A stretch of 64,000 nt of DNA from Mycolicibacterium brumae (GCF_025215495.1 NZ_CP104302.1:248001-312000), one strand, 5' to 3'. Shown: positions 25,926 through 35,892, numbered from the stretch's first letter. Translations and numbers: made by a program. Notes: generated from the letters alone by a model not told the origin.

Positions 25926-26042
25926 GTACGTAGCCGAGCGGTCGCCGGGCAACTGTCCGGCGACCGCTCGGCTTTGTACATGGACCCCTGTACCTCACCG
26001 AGCGCTCGCCGGGCCCTGACCCCGCGAGCGCTCGGTTGTGTA
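25926..26042. repeat. Two intergenic hairpin units between convergent genes
   Basis: Unit 1 has 17-bp perfect arms (25932-25948 and 25957-25973, beginning AGCCGAGCGGTCGCCGG) within outer GTACGTA/TTGTACA. Unit 2 has 13-bp perfect arms ACCGAGCGCTCGC/GCGAGCGCTCGGT (25997-26009 and 26024-26036). They fill the gap between whiB4 and the convergent ATPase gene and probably terminate both transcripts. Confidence 0.8.
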
Positions 26043-26046
26043 CGGG

Positions 26047-27174
26047 TTATTCGCCCGTTTCGCCGCAGATCTGGTCGGCGATGGCCTGCAGCGCGTCCAG
26101 ATCGGAGACGTCGAACGGCAGCGACGGCACGCCCACCAGCGCCACATGCGGGTTGGCCCCGGTGAATCGGGACAGCAGCCGCAGCTCCCGCTTGGCGGTG
26201 CGGGCCCGGTCGGCGTGAATCCGGAGCACACCCGCGCCCAGCGACGCCGGGTCGGCCTTCTCCAGGTCCTCGGCGCCGTCGACGGCCCGCTCCACCGAGA
26301 GATCCGACAACGTCGGGTGGGTGCGGTTGAGGATCAGCCCGGCCAGCGGCATCGACTCCTCCGACAGCCGGTCCACGAAGAACGACGCCTCCCGCAGCGC
26401 GTCCGGCTCGGCCGCCGAAACCACCACGAACTGCGTCCCGCTGCGCTTGAGCAGCTCGTAGGTGCGGTCCGCGCGCTCCCGGAACCCACCGAAGGTGGAA
26501 TCCAGGGACTGCACGAAATTCGAGGCGTCGGAGAGCATCTGGGAGCCGAGGATCGTCGAGATGGCCTTCATGGCCAGCCCGACCACCCCGGTGACGATCC
26601 GGCCGATACCGCGGCCCGGGGCGAGCAGCAGCTTCCACAGCCGGCCGTCCATGAAGCTGCCGAGGCGCTTGGGGGCGTCCAGGAAGTCCAGCGCGTTGCG
26701 CGACGGCGGGGTGTCCACCACCACCAGATCCCAGCGGTCCTCGGCGAGCAGCTGACCCAGCTTCTCCATCGCCATGTACTCCTGCGTGCCCGCCAGCGAG
26801 GTCGCCACCGTTTGGTAGAACTGGTTGTTCAGGATGGAGTCGGCCAGCTCCGCGTCGGAATGCTCCAGCACCATCTCGTCGAACGTGCGGCGCATATCCA
26901 GCATCATCGCGTGCAGCGTGCCGGGCGCCGTCTCGTCCAGCGGCACCTGCTGCGGTGTGTTGCCGAGGCTCTCGATGCCCAGCGCCTGCGCCAGCCGCCG
27001 GGCCGGGTCGATGGTCAGCACCACCACGTGCCGGCCGTACTCGGCGGCGCGCAGAGCCATCGCCGCGGCGGTGGTCGTCTTGCCGACGCCGCCCGCGCCG
27101 CAACACACCACCACCCGGTTGGCGTCGTCCTTGAGGATGGCCGCCATGTCCAGGGCCTTCGCGGTCGCGGTCAT
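26047..27174 (-). CDS. ArsA/GET3-type anion-transporting ATPase (Rv3680-like)
   Basis: 375 residues. The deviant Walker A is [18 protein letters not shown]; switch regions follow as [14 protein letters not shown] and [16 protein letters not shown]. It is a cytosolic P-loop ATPase of the ArsA/GET3 family. Its start overlaps the stop of the preceding ATPase gene (TGATG), so the two are translated together and probably form a heteromer. In M. tuberculosis the Rv3679-Rv3680 pair has been linked to glycerol metabolism and envelope stress (recollection). Confidence 0.92.
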   Translation of the reverse strand: MTATAKALDMAAILKDDANRVVVCCGAGGVGKTTTAAAMALRAAEYGRHVVVLTIDPARRLAQALGIESLGNTPQQVPLDETAPGTLHAMMLDMRRTFDEMVLEHSDAELADSILNNQFYQTVATSLAGTQEYMAMEKLGQLLAEDRWDLVVVDTPPSRNALDFLDAPKRLGSFMDGRLWKLLLAPGRGIGRIVTGVVGLAMKAISTILGSQMLSDASNFVQSLDSTFGGFRERADRTYELLKRSGTQFVVVSAAEPDALREASFFVDRLSEESMPLAGLILNRTHPTLSDLSVERAVDGAEDLEKADPASLGAGVLRIHADRARTAKRELRLLSRFTGANPHVALVGVPSLPFDVSDLDALQAIADQICGETGE

Positions 27175-28181
27175 CAGCGCACTCCTTGTTCGGTCAGGGC
27201 CTCGGCCAGTTCGTACAGGCTGCCGAGGTCGACGCCGTCGTTGATGGCCGGCAGGTCCAGCCGCGGCACGTCGAGGCTGTCTAGCTGGCTGGCGCTGCGG
27301 GTGCGGGCGCGGATCAGGCTGCCGTGCTCGATGGTCTCGGTGAGCAGCCCGGCGAAACTCTCGTCGGTCAGCGTGATGCCGACACTGCCCAGCTCGGCGC
27401 GGATGGTCTCGGAGTCGATGTCGCCGTCGACCGCGCGGTCGAGCACCTCCGGCGGCAGGAACGTCTGGATATTGCGGTTGATGATCACCGAGCCGATCGG
27501 CAGCTCCATGCCGCGCAGTTCCTCGATGGCCTCGATGGTCTCCTGCAGCGGCAGCGCCTCCAGCAGGGTGACCAGGTGGATCGCGGTCTCCTTGGAGTGC
27601 AGCAGCTTGACCACGCTCTCGGCCTGGGCGTGCACCGGCCCGCCCTTGGCCAGCGATGACACCGCGCGGGTGACGTCCAGGAAGCGCCCGATTCGGCCGG
27701 TCGGCGGAGCGTCGACGACGATCGCGTCGTACACCGGCTTGCCGTCCTTGCCGACCCGCTGCGCGGCCTCCTTGATCTTGCCCGTGATCAGCACGTCGCG
27801 CAGGCCCGGCGCGATGGTGGTGGCGAACTCGATGGCCCCGATGCGCTTCATGGCCCGGCCGGCGATGCCCAGGTTGTAGAACATGTCGAGGTATTCCATG
27901 AACGCAGTCTCGATGTCGAGCGCCAGCGCGATGACCACCCCACCGCCGTCGGCGGTGGCGATCTTGGTCTCCTGCGGCGGCAGCGGCGGCACGTCGAAGA
28001 GCTGCGCGATACCCTGGCGGCCCTCCACCTCCACCAGCAGCACCTTGCGGCCGCCCGCGGCCAGCGCCAACGCCAGCGCGGCGGCGATGGTGGACTTGCC
28101 GGTGCCGCCCTTGCCGCTGACGTAATGCAATCGCGCCTCGGTCAGCCGGGCGGGCCAACCGACGTGTGCTGGGGAAGTCAT
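27174..28181 (-). CDS. ArsA/GET3-type anion-transporting ATPase (Rv3679-like)
   Basis: 335 residues from the ATG at 28181. Walker A is [19 protein letters not shown] with the signature lysine of deviant P-loops; [19 protein letters not shown] is the switch II region. It is the upstream partner of the Rv3680-like gene, overlapping by one base. Divergent from the DUF4177 gene with only 48 bp between starts, so both promoters lie in that short gap. Confidence 0.92.
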   Translation of the reverse strand: MTSPAHVGWPARLTEARLHYVSGKGGTGKSTIAAALALALAAGGRKVLLVEVEGRQGIAQLFDVPPLPPQETKIATADGGGVVIALALDIETAFMEYLDMFYNLGIAGRAMKRIGAIEFATTIAPGLRDVLITGKIKEAAQRVGKDGKPVYDAIVVDAPPTGRIGRFLDVTRAVSSLAKGGPVHAQAESVVKLLHSKETAIHLVTLLEALPLQETIEAIEELRGMELPIGSVIINRNIQTFLPPEVLDRAVDGDIDSETIRAELGSVGITLTDESFAGLLTETIEHGSLIRARTRSASQLDSLDVPRLDLPAINDGVDLGSLYELAEALTEQGVR

Positions 28182-28229
28182 GGCGAGCAGCTTAATAAAC
28201 AGGTGTCCAGCCGGGATAAGCTCGGTCAT

Positions 28230-28391
28230 ATGAGCCAAACCACCGCTTGGGAATACGCCACCGTGCCGTTGCTGACGCACGCCACCAAACAGATTCTGGA
28301 CCAGTGGGGCGCCGACGGCTGGGAGCTGGTCTCGGTGCTGCCCGGCCCGACCGGCGAGCAGCACGTCGCCTACCTGAAGCGGCCGAAGTGA
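28230..28391 (+). CDS. Small DUF4177 protein (Rv3678A-like)
   Basis: 53 residues, WEYATVPLLTHATKQILDQW then GWELVSVLPGP, the DUF4177 pattern. Function unknown. Its stop overlaps the next start as GTGA, so it heads a translationally coupled three-gene operon with a RidA protein and a metallo-hydrolase. Confidence 0.85.
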   Translation: MSQTTAWEYATVPLLTHATKQILDQWGADGWELVSVLPGPTGEQHVAYLKRPK

Positions 28392-28852
28392 GCGCCTCGG
28401 AGCGGCTGGCCGAACTGGGCCTTGACCTGCCCGAGGTCGCCAAGCCGCTGGCCGCATACGTCCCGGCCAAGCGCGTCGGGGACCTGGTCTACACCGCCGG
28501 CCAGCTGCCGCTGTTCGAGGGCCGGCTGCTCGGCGAGGGCAAGGTCGGCGCCGAGGTCACCCCGACCGAAGCCGCCGCGCTGGCCCGCCAGTGCGTGCTC
28601 AACGCGCTGGCCGCCGTCGACTCCATCACCAGCGTCGACCAGATCACCCAGGTCGTGAAGGTGGTCGGGTTCGTCGCGTCCGCGCCGGGCTTCACCGGAC
28701 AGCCGGGCGTGGTCAACGGCGCCTCCGAGCTGCTGGTGGACATCTTCGGCGACGCCGGGGTGCACGCCCGCTCGGCCGTCGGCGTCTCCGAGCTGCCGCT
28801 GAACGCGCCGGTCGAGGTGGAGATCATCGTCGAGGTGGGCCCGGCTTTGTGA
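28388..28852 (+). CDS. RidA/YjgF family protein
   Basis: 154 residues from a GTG overlapping the previous stop. The family core is visible: VYTAGQLPLFEG, ARQCVLNALAAVDSI and PGVVNGASELLVDIFG. RidA proteins hydrolyse reactive enamine/imine intermediates from PLP enzymes; this longer mycobacterial branch (Rv3678c) has no Arg at the usual catalytic place that I can confirm, so activity is uncertain. Overlaps the next gene by GTGA. Confidence 0.9.
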   Translation: MSASERLAELGLDLPEVAKPLAAYVPAKRVGDLVYTAGQLPLFEGRLLGEGKVGAEVTPTEAAALARQCVLNALAAVDSITSVDQITQVVKVVGFVASAPGFTGQPGVVNGASELLVDIFGDAGVHARSAVGVSELPLNAPVEVEIIVEVGPAL

Positions 28853-29619
28853 CCCATCCCGCGTACGGCGTGCTGCGGCCGGTCACCGAGACCGCGTCGG
28901 TGCTGCTGTGCGACAACCCCGGGATGATGACGCTCGACGGCACCAACACCTGGGTGCTGCGCGCCCCCGGCGCCGACGAGCTGGTCATCGTCGACCCGGG
29001 ACCCGACGACCTCGAGCACCTGGATCGCCTGGCCGCCCTCGGCGATGTCGCTCTGGTGCTGATCAGCCACCGTCACGGTGATCACACCGACGGCATCGAG
29101 GCGTTCGCGAACGCCACCGGCGCGGTGGTCCGCGCGGTGGGCAGCGGCTTCCTGCGCGGGCTCGGCGGGCCGCTGACCGACGGCGAGGTGATCGACGCGG
29201 CGGGGCTGAAGATCACCGTGCTGGCCACCCCCGGACACACCGCCGACTCGGTGTCCTTCGTGCTCGACGACGCGGTGCTCACCGCCGACACCGTGCTGGG
29301 CCGCGGCACCACCGTCATCGACGACGAGGACGGCGCCTTGGCAGATTACTTCGAATCCCTGAACCGCCTCGGTGGCCTCGGCCCGCGCCGGGTGCTGCCC
29401 GGGCACGGCCCGGACCTGCCGGATCTGGTCGCGGTGACCGATTACTACCGGGCGCACCGGATGGAGCGGCTGCAGCAGGTGCGCGACGCGCTGGCCGCGT
29501 TGGGGGAGGACGCCTCAGCGCGGCAGGTCGTCGAGCACGTCTACACCGACGTCGACGAGAAGCTCTGGCCGGTCGCCGAGTCCTCGGTGCGGGCCCAGCT
29601 GGACTACCTGCGCAGCTAG
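28849..29619 (+). CDS. Metallo-beta-lactamase-fold hydrolase (Rv3677c-like)
   Basis: 256 residues from a GTG overlapping the RidA stop. Zinc ligands appear as SHRHGDHTDG (HxHxDH form), LATPGHTADSV, LTADTVLGRG and LPGHGPDL. The C-terminal helix bundle (YRAHRMERLQQVRDAL) is typical of the LACTB2/glyoxalase II-like branch, which often acts as esterase or nuclease. The substrate is unknown. Last gene of the coupled operon. Confidence 0.9.
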   Translation: MTHPAYGVLRPVTETASVLLCDNPGMMTLDGTNTWVLRAPGADELVIVDPGPDDLEHLDRLAALGDVALVLISHRHGDHTDGIEAFANATGAVVRAVGSGFLRGLGGPLTDGEVIDAAGLKITVLATPGHTADSVSFVLDDAVLTADTVLGRGTTVIDDEDGALADYFESLNRLGGLGPRRVLPGHGPDLPDLVAVTDYYRAHRMERLQQVRDALAALGEDASARQVVEHVYTDVDEKLWPVAESSVRAQLDYLRS

Positions 29620-29684
29620 CGTGCTCGCCCTGTGTTTTTTGCCTCGCTCGGTTCGTCTTCGCTCCGCTGGCGCTCCGCTGCGGC

Positions 29685-30359
29685 TTACCTCGCTCGGCGC
29701 GCCAGCCGCTCGCTGTCGATGATCAGCACGCTCTTGCCCTCCAGCCGGATCCAGCCGCGCTGGGCGAAGTCCGCCAGGGCTTTGTTCACGGTCTCCCGCG
29801 ACGCGCCGACCAGCTGGGCGATCTCTTCCTGGGTCAGGTCGTGGGTGACGCGCAGCGCGCCGCCTTCCTGGGTGCCGAAGCGCTGCGCCAGCTGCAGCAG
29901 CTGCTTGGCCACCCGGCCGGGCACGTCGGTGAAGATCAGGTCGGCGAGCGCGTTGTTGGTGCGGCGCAGCCGTCGGGCCAGCACGCGCAGCAGCTGCTCG
30001 GCGATCTCCGGGCGGTCCTTGATCCACGCCCGCAGCGCCTCGCGGTCCATCGACACGGCGCGCACCTCGGTGATGGTGGTCGCGCCGGAGGTCCGCGGGC
30101 CCGGGTCGAAGATGGACAGCTCGCCGAACATGTCCGACGGGCCCATCACCGTCAGCAGGTTCTCCCGGCCGTCGGGGGAGCGACGACCGAGCTTCACCTT
30201 GCCGGAGATGATGATGTAGAGCCGGTCGCCCGGCTCGCCCTCGGCGAAGATGGTGTGTCCCCGCGGGAAGTCGACCGGCTGCAGTTGCTTGGTCAGCGCG
30301 GAAACGGCGCTGGGCTCAACTCCCTGGAAGATTCCGGCCCTGGCCAGGATCTCGTCCAC
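29685..30359 (-). CDS. crp: cAMP receptor protein CRP
   Basis: 224 residues from a GTG, the same length as Rv3676. The cyclic-nucleotide domain includes [20 protein letters not shown] and [18 protein letters not shown] (the phosphate-binding cassette); the helix-turn-helix is [20 protein letters not shown]. It is the global cAMP-responsive regulator. A CRP-type site lies at 30433-30448, between this gene and the small upstream gene, suggesting autoregulation. Confidence 0.97.
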   Translation of the reverse strand: MDEILARAGIFQGVEPSAVSALTKQLQPVDFPRGHTIFAEGEPGDRLYIIISGKVKLGRRSPDGRENLLTVMGPSDMFGELSIFDPGPRTSGATTITEVRAVSMDREALRAWIKDRPEIAEQLLRVLARRLRRTNNALADLIFTDVPGRVAKQLLQLAQRFGTQEGGALRVTHDLTQEEIAQLVGASRETVNKALADFAQRGWIRLEGKSVLIIDSERLARRAR

Positions 30360-30432
30360 GTTGCCCCTTAGGTTTCGGATGGTCTGCTGCTCGCCGACCA
30401 GCCTGTATCCAAGTAGTCAACGCGCATGCCAG

Positions 30433-30448
30433 TGTAAACGTCGTCACA
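30433..30448. promoter_or_regulatory. Probable CRP binding site upstream of crp
   Basis: TGTAA-ACGTCG-TCACA differs from the consensus TGTGA-N6-TCACA by one base. It is 74 bp upstream of the crp start and inside the 106-bp gap to the Rv3675-like gene. Confidence 0.6.
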
Positions 30449-30465
30449 GTGACAACACGGCAACG

Positions 30466-30756
30466 CTACACACCATTGATTCGGCGAGTCGGTTGAAACT
30501 GGGGATTCACCCCGGCCGGGCGGAACACCCGCGTCGGCAAACCACCCTCGTGATCGAGCACGTTCATCAGGCCGAACGTCTGCCGCGGCGAGGCCGGCGG
30601 CGGCTCCAGCTCACGCTGCGGGCGGATCTGCGCCAGCATCTCGGTCATCTTCCGATCGTCCTCGGACGGCTTGCCCAGCATGCCCTCGACGCGCTCCAGC
30701 GCGAACGTTCCCAGCATCAACCCACCGGGGACGAGGGTGGCGAGCAACCATGACAC
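30466..30756 (-). CDS. Small membrane protein (Rv3675-like)
   Basis: 96 residues. It begins with one hydrophobic helix ([20 protein letters not shown]) followed by an acidic helix and a Pro-rich tail. The start and the place upstream of crp match Rv3675, a predicted membrane protein of unknown function. The C-terminal half is too divergent to compare by eye. Confidence 0.7.
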   Translation of the reverse strand: MSWLLATLVPGGLMLGTFALERVEGMLGKPSEDDRKMTEMLAQIRPQRELEPPPASPRQTFGLMNVLDHEGGLPTRVFRPAGVNPQFQPTRRINGV

Positions 30757-30875
30757 GCAGGGGAGTTAACACCCGGCACATCACGAAGCGATCACGAAAT
30801 GCCACCCGGTTGGGAGCAACTCTCGACCGGCCGGACACATCAGGCTGCGCCCTGCGATCGCTTACCCTGACAACC

Positions 30876-31607
30876 GTGAAGGCCAAGCAGGAAACGCATC
30901 TCGGGCTGGTGCGACGCGCCCGCCGGATGAACCGCACCCTGGCCGTCGCCTTCCCGCACGTCTACTGCGAACTGGACTTCCGCAACCCGCTGGAACTGAC
31001 CGTCGCGACCATCCTCAGCGCGCAGAGCACCGACAAGCGGGTGAACCTGACCACCCCCGCGCTATTCGACCGCTACCGCACCGCCGCCGACTACGCCGGC
31101 GCCAACCGCGCCGAGCTCGAGGAGCTCATCCGCCCGACGGGGTTCTTCCGCAATAAGGCCAACTCGCTGATCGGGCTGGGCCGTGAACTGGTCGAACGCT
31201 TCGACGGCGAGGTCCCGCACACCCTCGAGGAGCTGGTCACGCTGCCGGGCATCGGCCGCAAGACCGCGAATGTGGTGCTCGGCAACGCGTTCGGCGTGCC
31301 CGGCATCACCGTCGACACGCATTTCGGTCGGCTGGTGCGACGCTGGGGCTGGACCACCGAGGAGGACCCGGTCAAGGTCGAGAAGGCCGTCGGCGAGCTG
31401 ATCGAGCGCAAGGAATGGACCCTGCTCAGCCACCGGGTGATCTTCCACGGCCGACGGGTCTGCCACGCCCGCACCCCGGCCTGCGGGGTCTGCGTGCTGG
31501 CCTCGGACTGCCCGTCCTACGGCATCGGCCCGACGGACCCGCCGACGGCCGCCAAACTGGTCCGCGGCCCGGAGACCGAGCACCTGCTCGCGCTGGCCGG
31601 TCTGTGA
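30876..31607 (+). CDS. nth: Endonuclease III, DNA base-excision repair glycosylase
   Basis: 243 residues from a GTG at 30876 (an upstream ATG would add 42 unaligned residues). The helix-hairpin-helix with catalytic lysine is [14 protein letters not shown]; the catalytic Asp is in [10 protein letters not shown]; the 4Fe-4S cluster is C-x6-C-x2-C-x5-C near residues 206-222 ([11 protein letters not shown]...). It removes oxidised pyrimidines. First of a tightly packed operon: the next start overlaps its stop. Confidence 0.96.
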   Translation: MKAKQETHLGLVRRARRMNRTLAVAFPHVYCELDFRNPLELTVATILSAQSTDKRVNLTTPALFDRYRTAADYAGANRAELEELIRPTGFFRNKANSLIGLGRELVERFDGEVPHTLEELVTLPGIGRKTANVVLGNAFGVPGITVDTHFGRLVRRWGWTTEEDPVKVEKAVGELIERKEWTLLSHRVIFHGRRVCHARTPACGVCVLASDCPSYGIGPTDPPTAAKLVRGPETEHLLALAGL

Positions 31608-32221
31608 CGGCCACCGGCCGCTGGCTGATCGCCATCCTCGTGCTGTTCGCGGGGTTGGCGACGGTGTTCGCCCTCGAGCTGCGCGAACCCGCGGTCAAAC
31701 CTGCCGAACCCGGGCCGGCCCCGACGGTCGACCAGCAGGCGCTGGCCGCCGCCCGGGCCGACGCGCGGCTGCCGTCGTGCCCGGCCGGGACCGGCGAGGT
31801 CCCCGGTCTGCGCGGCGTCGTCGTCGGCTGCGCGGCCGACGGTGAATCGTTCGACGCCGGCGCCCGGCTGGGTCTCGGCGTCCCGGTGCTGCTGAACCTG
31901 TGGGCCTATTGGTGCGGCCCGTGCGCCCAGGAACTGCCCGCGCTGGCCGAGTACCAGCGTCGGGTCGGGGGCGACGTCGCGGTGGTGACGGTGCACCAGG
32001 ACCGGAACGAGGCGGCCGGGGTGGCGCGACTGGCCGAACTCGGCGTGGCGCTGCCCACCCTGCAGGACTCCGAGCGCCGGATCGCCGCCGCGCTGGGCGT
32101 GCCGAACGTCATGCCTGCCACGGTGGTGCTGCGCGCGGACGGTACCGTGGCCAAGATCCTGCCGCGCGACTTCACGTCCGCCGACCAGATCGCGGCGGCG
32201 GTCGATGACGCGCTGCGATAG
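31604..32221 (+). CDS. Membrane-anchored thioredoxin-like protein (Rv3673c-like)
   Basis: 205 residues from a GTG overlapping the nth stop. An N-terminal anchor ([18 protein letters not shown]) is followed by a TlpA/ResA-type thioredoxin fold with active site [11 protein letters not shown] and cis-Pro region VMPATVVL. Two more cysteines ([14 protein letters not shown]) lie before the fold. It should act in thiol exchange outside the membrane. Confidence 0.92.
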   Translation: MTATGRWLIAILVLFAGLATVFALELREPAVKPAEPGPAPTVDQQALAAARADARLPSCPAGTGEVPGLRGVVVGCAADGESFDAGARLGLGVPVLLNLWAYWCGPCAQELPALAEYQRRVGGDVAVVTVHQDRNEAAGVARLAELGVALPTLQDSERRIAAALGVPNVMPATVVLRADGTVAKILPRDFTSADQIAAAVDDALR

Positions 32222-32234
32222 CAGGGAACCGGTG

Positions 32235-33005
32235 ATGAGAGAGGGTGCGGCAGTGAGCCTTGCGATGCCGCCGGCCCCCGAGCTGAGCCCGCCGTGGCTG
32301 CGCCCGCTGGTCGACCGGGTCGACGAGCTGCCCGGCGCCTACAAGCGCCGCATCCCGCGGCCGCTGCTGGCCGCGCTGAACGCGGCCGCCACCGCCACCT
32401 CGGTCAGCGGGAAACGCCGCGACGCCGCGGTGCTGGTGCTGTTCTCCGGCGGCGAGTCCGGTCAGGCCCCCGCCCTGCCCGACGACGCCGACCTGCTGCT
32501 GACCGTCCGCGCCTCCTCGCTGCGCCACCACGCCGGCCAGGCCGCGTTCCCGGGCGGCGTCACCGACCCGGGCGACGACGGCCCGGTCGCCACCGCGCTG
32601 CGCGAGGCCACCGAGGAGACCGGTCTGGACACCGCCCGGCTGCACACCCTCGCGGTGCTGGAGACCATGTTCATCCCGCCGTCGGGCTACCACGTCGCGC
32701 CGGTGCTGGCCTACTCACCGGACCCGGGACCGGTCGAGGTGGTGGACCCGCTGGAGACCGCGATCGTGGCGCGGGTCCCGGTGCGGGCGTTCGTCAACCC
32801 GGAGAACCGATTGATGGTCTACCGGCGCGGGGCCACCCGCCGCGCCGCCGGCCCGGCGTTTCTGCTCAATCAGATGCTGGTGTGGGGGTTCACCGGTCAT
32901 GTGATCGCGGGGATGCTCGACGTCGCCGGCTGGACCCGGCCCTGGGACAGTGACCGGGTGATGGAACTCGACGACGCGCTGGCGCTCGTCGGTGGGGAGG
33001 ACTGA
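32235..33005 (+). CDS. Nudix hydrolase, CoA pyrophosphatase type (Rv3672c-like)
   Basis: 256 residues from the ATG at 32235 (AGGGAA upstream); a GTG at 32253 with GAGAGGG is an equally good start. The Nudix box (FPGGVTDPGDDGPVATALRE, then ATEETGL) has the form seen in CoA pyrophosphatases. It would cleave a nucleoside diphosphate derivative such as CoA. The next gene, marP, follows after 6 bp, as in M. tuberculosis. Confidence 0.9.
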   Translation: MREGAAVSLAMPPAPELSPPWLRPLVDRVDELPGAYKRRIPRPLLAALNAAATATSVSGKRRDAAVLVLFSGGESGQAPALPDDADLLLTVRASSLRHHAGQAAFPGGVTDPGDDGPVATALREATEETGLDTARLHTLAVLETMFIPPSGYHVAPVLAYSPDPGPVEVVDPLETAIVARVPVRAFVNPENRLMVYRRGATRRAAGPAFLLNQMLVWGFTGHVIAGMLDVAGWTRPWDSDRVMELDDALALVGGED

Positions 33006-33011
33006 GAGCCC

Positions 33012-34199
33012 ATGACGTCATCACAGTGGTTGGACATCGCGATCGTCGCGGTGGCCTTCGTCGCCGCGGTCTCCGGGTGGCGCTCCGGCGCGCTCGGCTC
33101 GCTGATGTCGCTGGTCGGCGTGGTGCTCGGCGCGCTGGCCGGTGTGCTGCTGGCCCCGCACCTGGTCAACCACATCGACGGCGCCCGGATGAAGCTGTTC
33201 GCCACCCTGTTCTTGATCCTGGCGCTGGTGGTGATCGGTGAGATCGCCGGCGTGGTGCTGGGCCGCGCGGTCCGCGGCGCGCTGCGCAACGGCGGCCTGC
33301 GGGTCATCGACTCGACCGTCGGCGTCGCGGTGCAGCTGGTGCTGGTGCTGGCCGCGACCTGGATGCTGGCCACCCCGCTGACCTCCTCGGGGCAGGCCAA
33401 CCTGGCCGCCGCCGTCAAGGGCTCCAAGGTGCTGTCCTACGCCGACACCCTGGCCCCGGAATGGCTGCGCGGCGTGCCCAACCGGCTGTCCGGACTGTGG
33501 GACACCTCCGGCATGCCCGACGTGCTGGAACCCTTCGGCCGCACCCCGATCGCCGAGGTCGGCGAGCCGGACCCCGAGCTGGCCAACAGCCTGATCGTCG
33601 GGACCGTGCGGCCGTCGGTGGTCAAGATCCGCGGTGTCTCACCGGGCTGCCAGAAGGTCCTGGAGGGCACCGGGTTCGTGTTCGGGCCCAACCGGGTGAT
33701 GTCGAACGCGCACGTGGTGGCCGGCTCGGACACCGTGACCGTGGAGTCCGACGGCAAGGAGTACGACGCCACCGTGGTCTCCTACGACCCCAACGCCGAC
33801 ATCTCGATCCTCGCGGTGCCTGAACTGCCCGCCGAGCCGCTGCCGTTCAACGACGAGCGGGCCGAACCCGGCACCGACGCGATCGTGCTGGGCTATCCCG
33901 GCGGCGGCGACTTCCAGGCCACCCCGGCCCGGGTGCGCGAGGTCATCGAACTGTCCGGCCCGGACATCTACCGCACCACCACCGTCAACCGCGAGGTGTA
34001 CACGGTGCGCGGCACGGTCCGGCAGGGCAACTCCGGCGGCCCGCTGATCGACCGGCAGGGCCGGGTGCTGGGCGTGGTGTTCGGCGCCGCCGTCGACGAC
34101 GACGACACCGGTTTCGTGCTCACCGCCGAGGAAGTGCAGCGCCAGCGCGCCAAGGTCGGCAACACCGAGCGGGTCCCCACCGGCTCCTGCGTCGGCTGA
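33012..34199 (+). CDS. marP: Periplasmic serine protease MarP (acid/oxidative stress)
   Basis: 395 residues. Four N-terminal membrane helices (residues 1-125, colicin V-type) anchor a chymotrypsin-like protease. The triad is His234 (MSNAHVV), Asp263 (NADISIL) and Ser341 (RQGNSGGPL). The two cysteines in SPGCQKV and the terminal GSCVG correspond to the redox-regulatory disulfide known in the M. tuberculosis enzyme. MarP is needed for acid resistance by cleaving envelope proteins such as RipA. Last gene of the nth-marP operon, with terminating hairpins behind it. Confidence 0.96.
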   Translation: MTSSQWLDIAIVAVAFVAAVSGWRSGALGSLMSLVGVVLGALAGVLLAPHLVNHIDGARMKLFATLFLILALVVIGEIAGVVLGRAVRGALRNGGLRVIDSTVGVAVQLVLVLAATWMLATPLTSSGQANLAAAVKGSKVLSYADTLAPEWLRGVPNRLSGLWDTSGMPDVLEPFGRTPIAEVGEPDPELANSLIVGTVRPSVVKIRGVSPGCQKVLEGTGFVFGPNRVMSNAHVVAGSDTVTVESDGKEYDATVVSYDPNADISILAVPELPAEPLPFNDERAEPGTDAIVLGYPGGGDFQATPARVREVIELSGPDIYRTTTVNREVYTVRGTVRQGNSGGPLIDRQGRVLGVVFGAAVDDDDTGFVLTAEEVQRQRAKVGNTERVPTGSCVG

Positions 34200-34202
34200 C
34201 CC

Positions 34203-34386
34203 GTACGCAACCGTTCGCTCGGCGGGCCCCCACCCCGCGAGGGAACGGTTACGTACGCGAGGCCTTGTGCCTAACCGAGCGGTCGCGCTCCACCCGCCAG
34301 CTGAGCGCTCGGTTACGTACGCGAGGCTTTGTACGTAACCGAGCCGTCGCGCCCCGATCTCCGGCGAGCGCTCGGTTAAGCACAAG
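34203..34386. repeat. Three tandem hairpin units between marP and the convergent hydrolase
   Basis: Units start about 64 bp apart (34203, 34266, 34330). Each has arms of the type AACCGAGCG...CGCTCGGTT bounded by GTACGTA-like ends, with unrelated loops. They fill the whole gap between two convergent genes and resemble the units at 2885-2938 and 25926-26042. A bidirectional terminator function is likely; tandem multiplication suggests a spreading element. Confidence 0.85.
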
Positions 34387-34395
34387 CAGCGGCGA

Positions 34396-35349
34396 CTACC
34401 GCACCTGCCCCAGGAACTGATCGAGCCGGTCATTGACCTCGTCGGGGGCTTCCTCGTGGGTGTAGTGCCCGACCCCGTCGACGGTGAGGAACTTGCCGGC
34501 CGGCGCCCAGGCCCGGCTGCGACTGACCGGGTCGTTGAGCACGTACGGGTCGTTCTCGCCGTGCAGGTGCAGAAACGGGATGCCCAGCGGCTGATCCATC
34601 GCCGCCATGAACCGGCGGCCCTCACTGCGCAGCTGGCTGCGCACCGCCCAGCGCTGGTACTCCAGGCTGCAGTGCGCGGCCCCCGGAATCTGGAACGCGG
34701 TGCGCAGGCGCCGGATCGTCTCGGCGAAATCGTCGGTCTGCTGCCAGGCCGCACAGCTGCGCCGCCGGACCAGCGCCTCCAACTCGATGGCGTCGTGACG
34801 GGTCAGCTTGCGCTCCGGCCAGCGCGGCGCCTGGTAGGCCATCAGCGACGGCAGCAGCGCGTTGCGCTGGCCCCGATTCACGATCGCGGAGCGCTTCAGC
34901 GCCATCGGGTGCGGGGAGTTGACCACGGCGATCGCGTCGACCAGCCGCGGGTGCAGCACCGAGGTGGCCCAACAGACCAGCCCACCGTCGGCGTGCCCGA
35001 TCAGCGTCGCCGAGGTGTGCCCGAGCGCCCGGATCAGCCCGGCGGTGTCCCCGGCCAGCGTCCAGCCGTCGTACCCGCGCGGGGGTTTGTCACTGCCGCC
35101 GTAGCCGCGCAGATCGACGGCCACCACCCGCGCGCCGGGCAGCCCGGACAGCTGGTGCCGCCAGGACCACCAGAACGAGCCGAACCCGTGCAGCAGGATG
35201 ACCAGCGGCCGGGACGACGGCGGCACCGCGGCGTCGGCGTCGGTCAGCGGCGCGGCCTCCACCACGTGGAACCGGATGCCGTTGGCGTGCACGTCCAGGT
35301 GCCGCCACGGGCCGTCGATGCGGACGACCGAAGGATCCGGCGGCGTCAC
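34396..35349 (-). CDS. ephE: Alpha/beta hydrolase, epoxide hydrolase EphE-like
   Basis: 317 residues from a GTG at 35349. The oxyanion motif is LLHGFGSFWWSW; the nucleophile elbow GHADGG has Asp, as in epoxide hydrolases and haloalkane dehalogenases; the catalytic His is in VGHYTHEEAP. It is the counterpart of Rv3670 by order, overlapping no neighbour. The Rv3669-like gene lies upstream on the same strand. The substrate is unknown. Confidence 0.87.
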   Translation of the reverse strand: MTPPDPSVVRIDGPWRHLDVHANGIRFHVVEAAPLTDADAAVPPSSRPLVILLHGFGSFWWSWRHQLSGLPGARVVAVDLRGYGGSDKPPRGYDGWTLAGDTAGLIRALGHTSATLIGHADGGLVCWATSVLHPRLVDAIAVVNSPHPMALKRSAIVNRGQRNALLPSLMAYQAPRWPERKLTRHDAIELEALVRRRSCAAWQQTDDFAETIRRLRTAFQIPGAAHCSLEYQRWAVRSQLRSEGRRFMAAMDQPLGIPFLHLHGENDPYVLNDPVSRSRAWAPAGKFLTVDGVGHYTHEEAPDEVNDRLDQFLGQVR

Positions 35350-35379
35350 CAATCGGTCACCGCCCGCGCTCGCACGGGA

Positions 35380-35892
35380 TCACCAGCCGGACGGGTCGAC
35401 AGATTTTTCCGGAAGGTTCGTGGTCGCGGCGCCGGTGTAGGACCCGGAGCGGTCCGTCAGGGCGGCCTTGGTCTCCTGCAGCGTTTCGATGGTCTGTTGC
35501 GGGCCGCGGATCTTGCGCACCCGCAGGTATCCGATGAACGTCAACAGCAGCGCGAACAGCACCATCGACACGAACACGATCAGGAACGCCACCCAGCGGA
35601 TCAGCCAGGTGTCGAGCAGTTCGGCGGCGAAGAAGAAGAAAAAGAAGGTGGAGTAGCCGAGCACCACCAGCGCCATCACGAACAGGATGGACCCGGCGAC
35701 GCCCTTCTTGAGGTCCCGGGTGATCTCGGCGCGAGCCAGGTCCACTTCGGCGCGCACCAGGGTGGAGACCTGCGCGGAGGCTTCCTTGACCAGATCGCCG
35801 ATCGACGAGTCCGGCGTGACCGCATGCGCGTCGACCAACGGGATCGAGGTGACGGTGGCGGGCGCTCCGTTTTGGCGGTCGGCTTTGCTCAC
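35380..35892 (-). CDS. Phage-holin-like (DUF1469) membrane protein, Rv3669-like
   Basis: 170 residues. A charged helix (LVRAEVDLARAEITRDLKKG) precedes two hydrophobic helices (FVMALVVLGYSTFFFFFF and FLIVFVSMVLFALLLTFI), the usual shape of actinobacterial superfamily III holin-like proteins. No lysis role is expected in this chromosomal setting. It precedes the EphE-like gene on the same strand by 30 bp. Confidence 0.87.
   Translation of the reverse strand: MSKADRQNGAPATVTSIPLVDAHAVTPDSSIGDLVKEASAQVSTLVRAEVDLARAEITRDLKKGVAGSILFVMALVVLGYSTFFFFFFAAELLDTWLIRWVAFLIVFVSMVLFALLLTFIGYLRVRKIRGPQQTIETLQETKAALTDRSGSYTGAATTNLPEKSVDPSGW

Noticed and set aside
34203..34386. CRISPR array suggested by regularly spaced repeats
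   Set aside because: Only three units, each a self-complementary hairpin with variable arms, no cas genes, and single units elsewhere.
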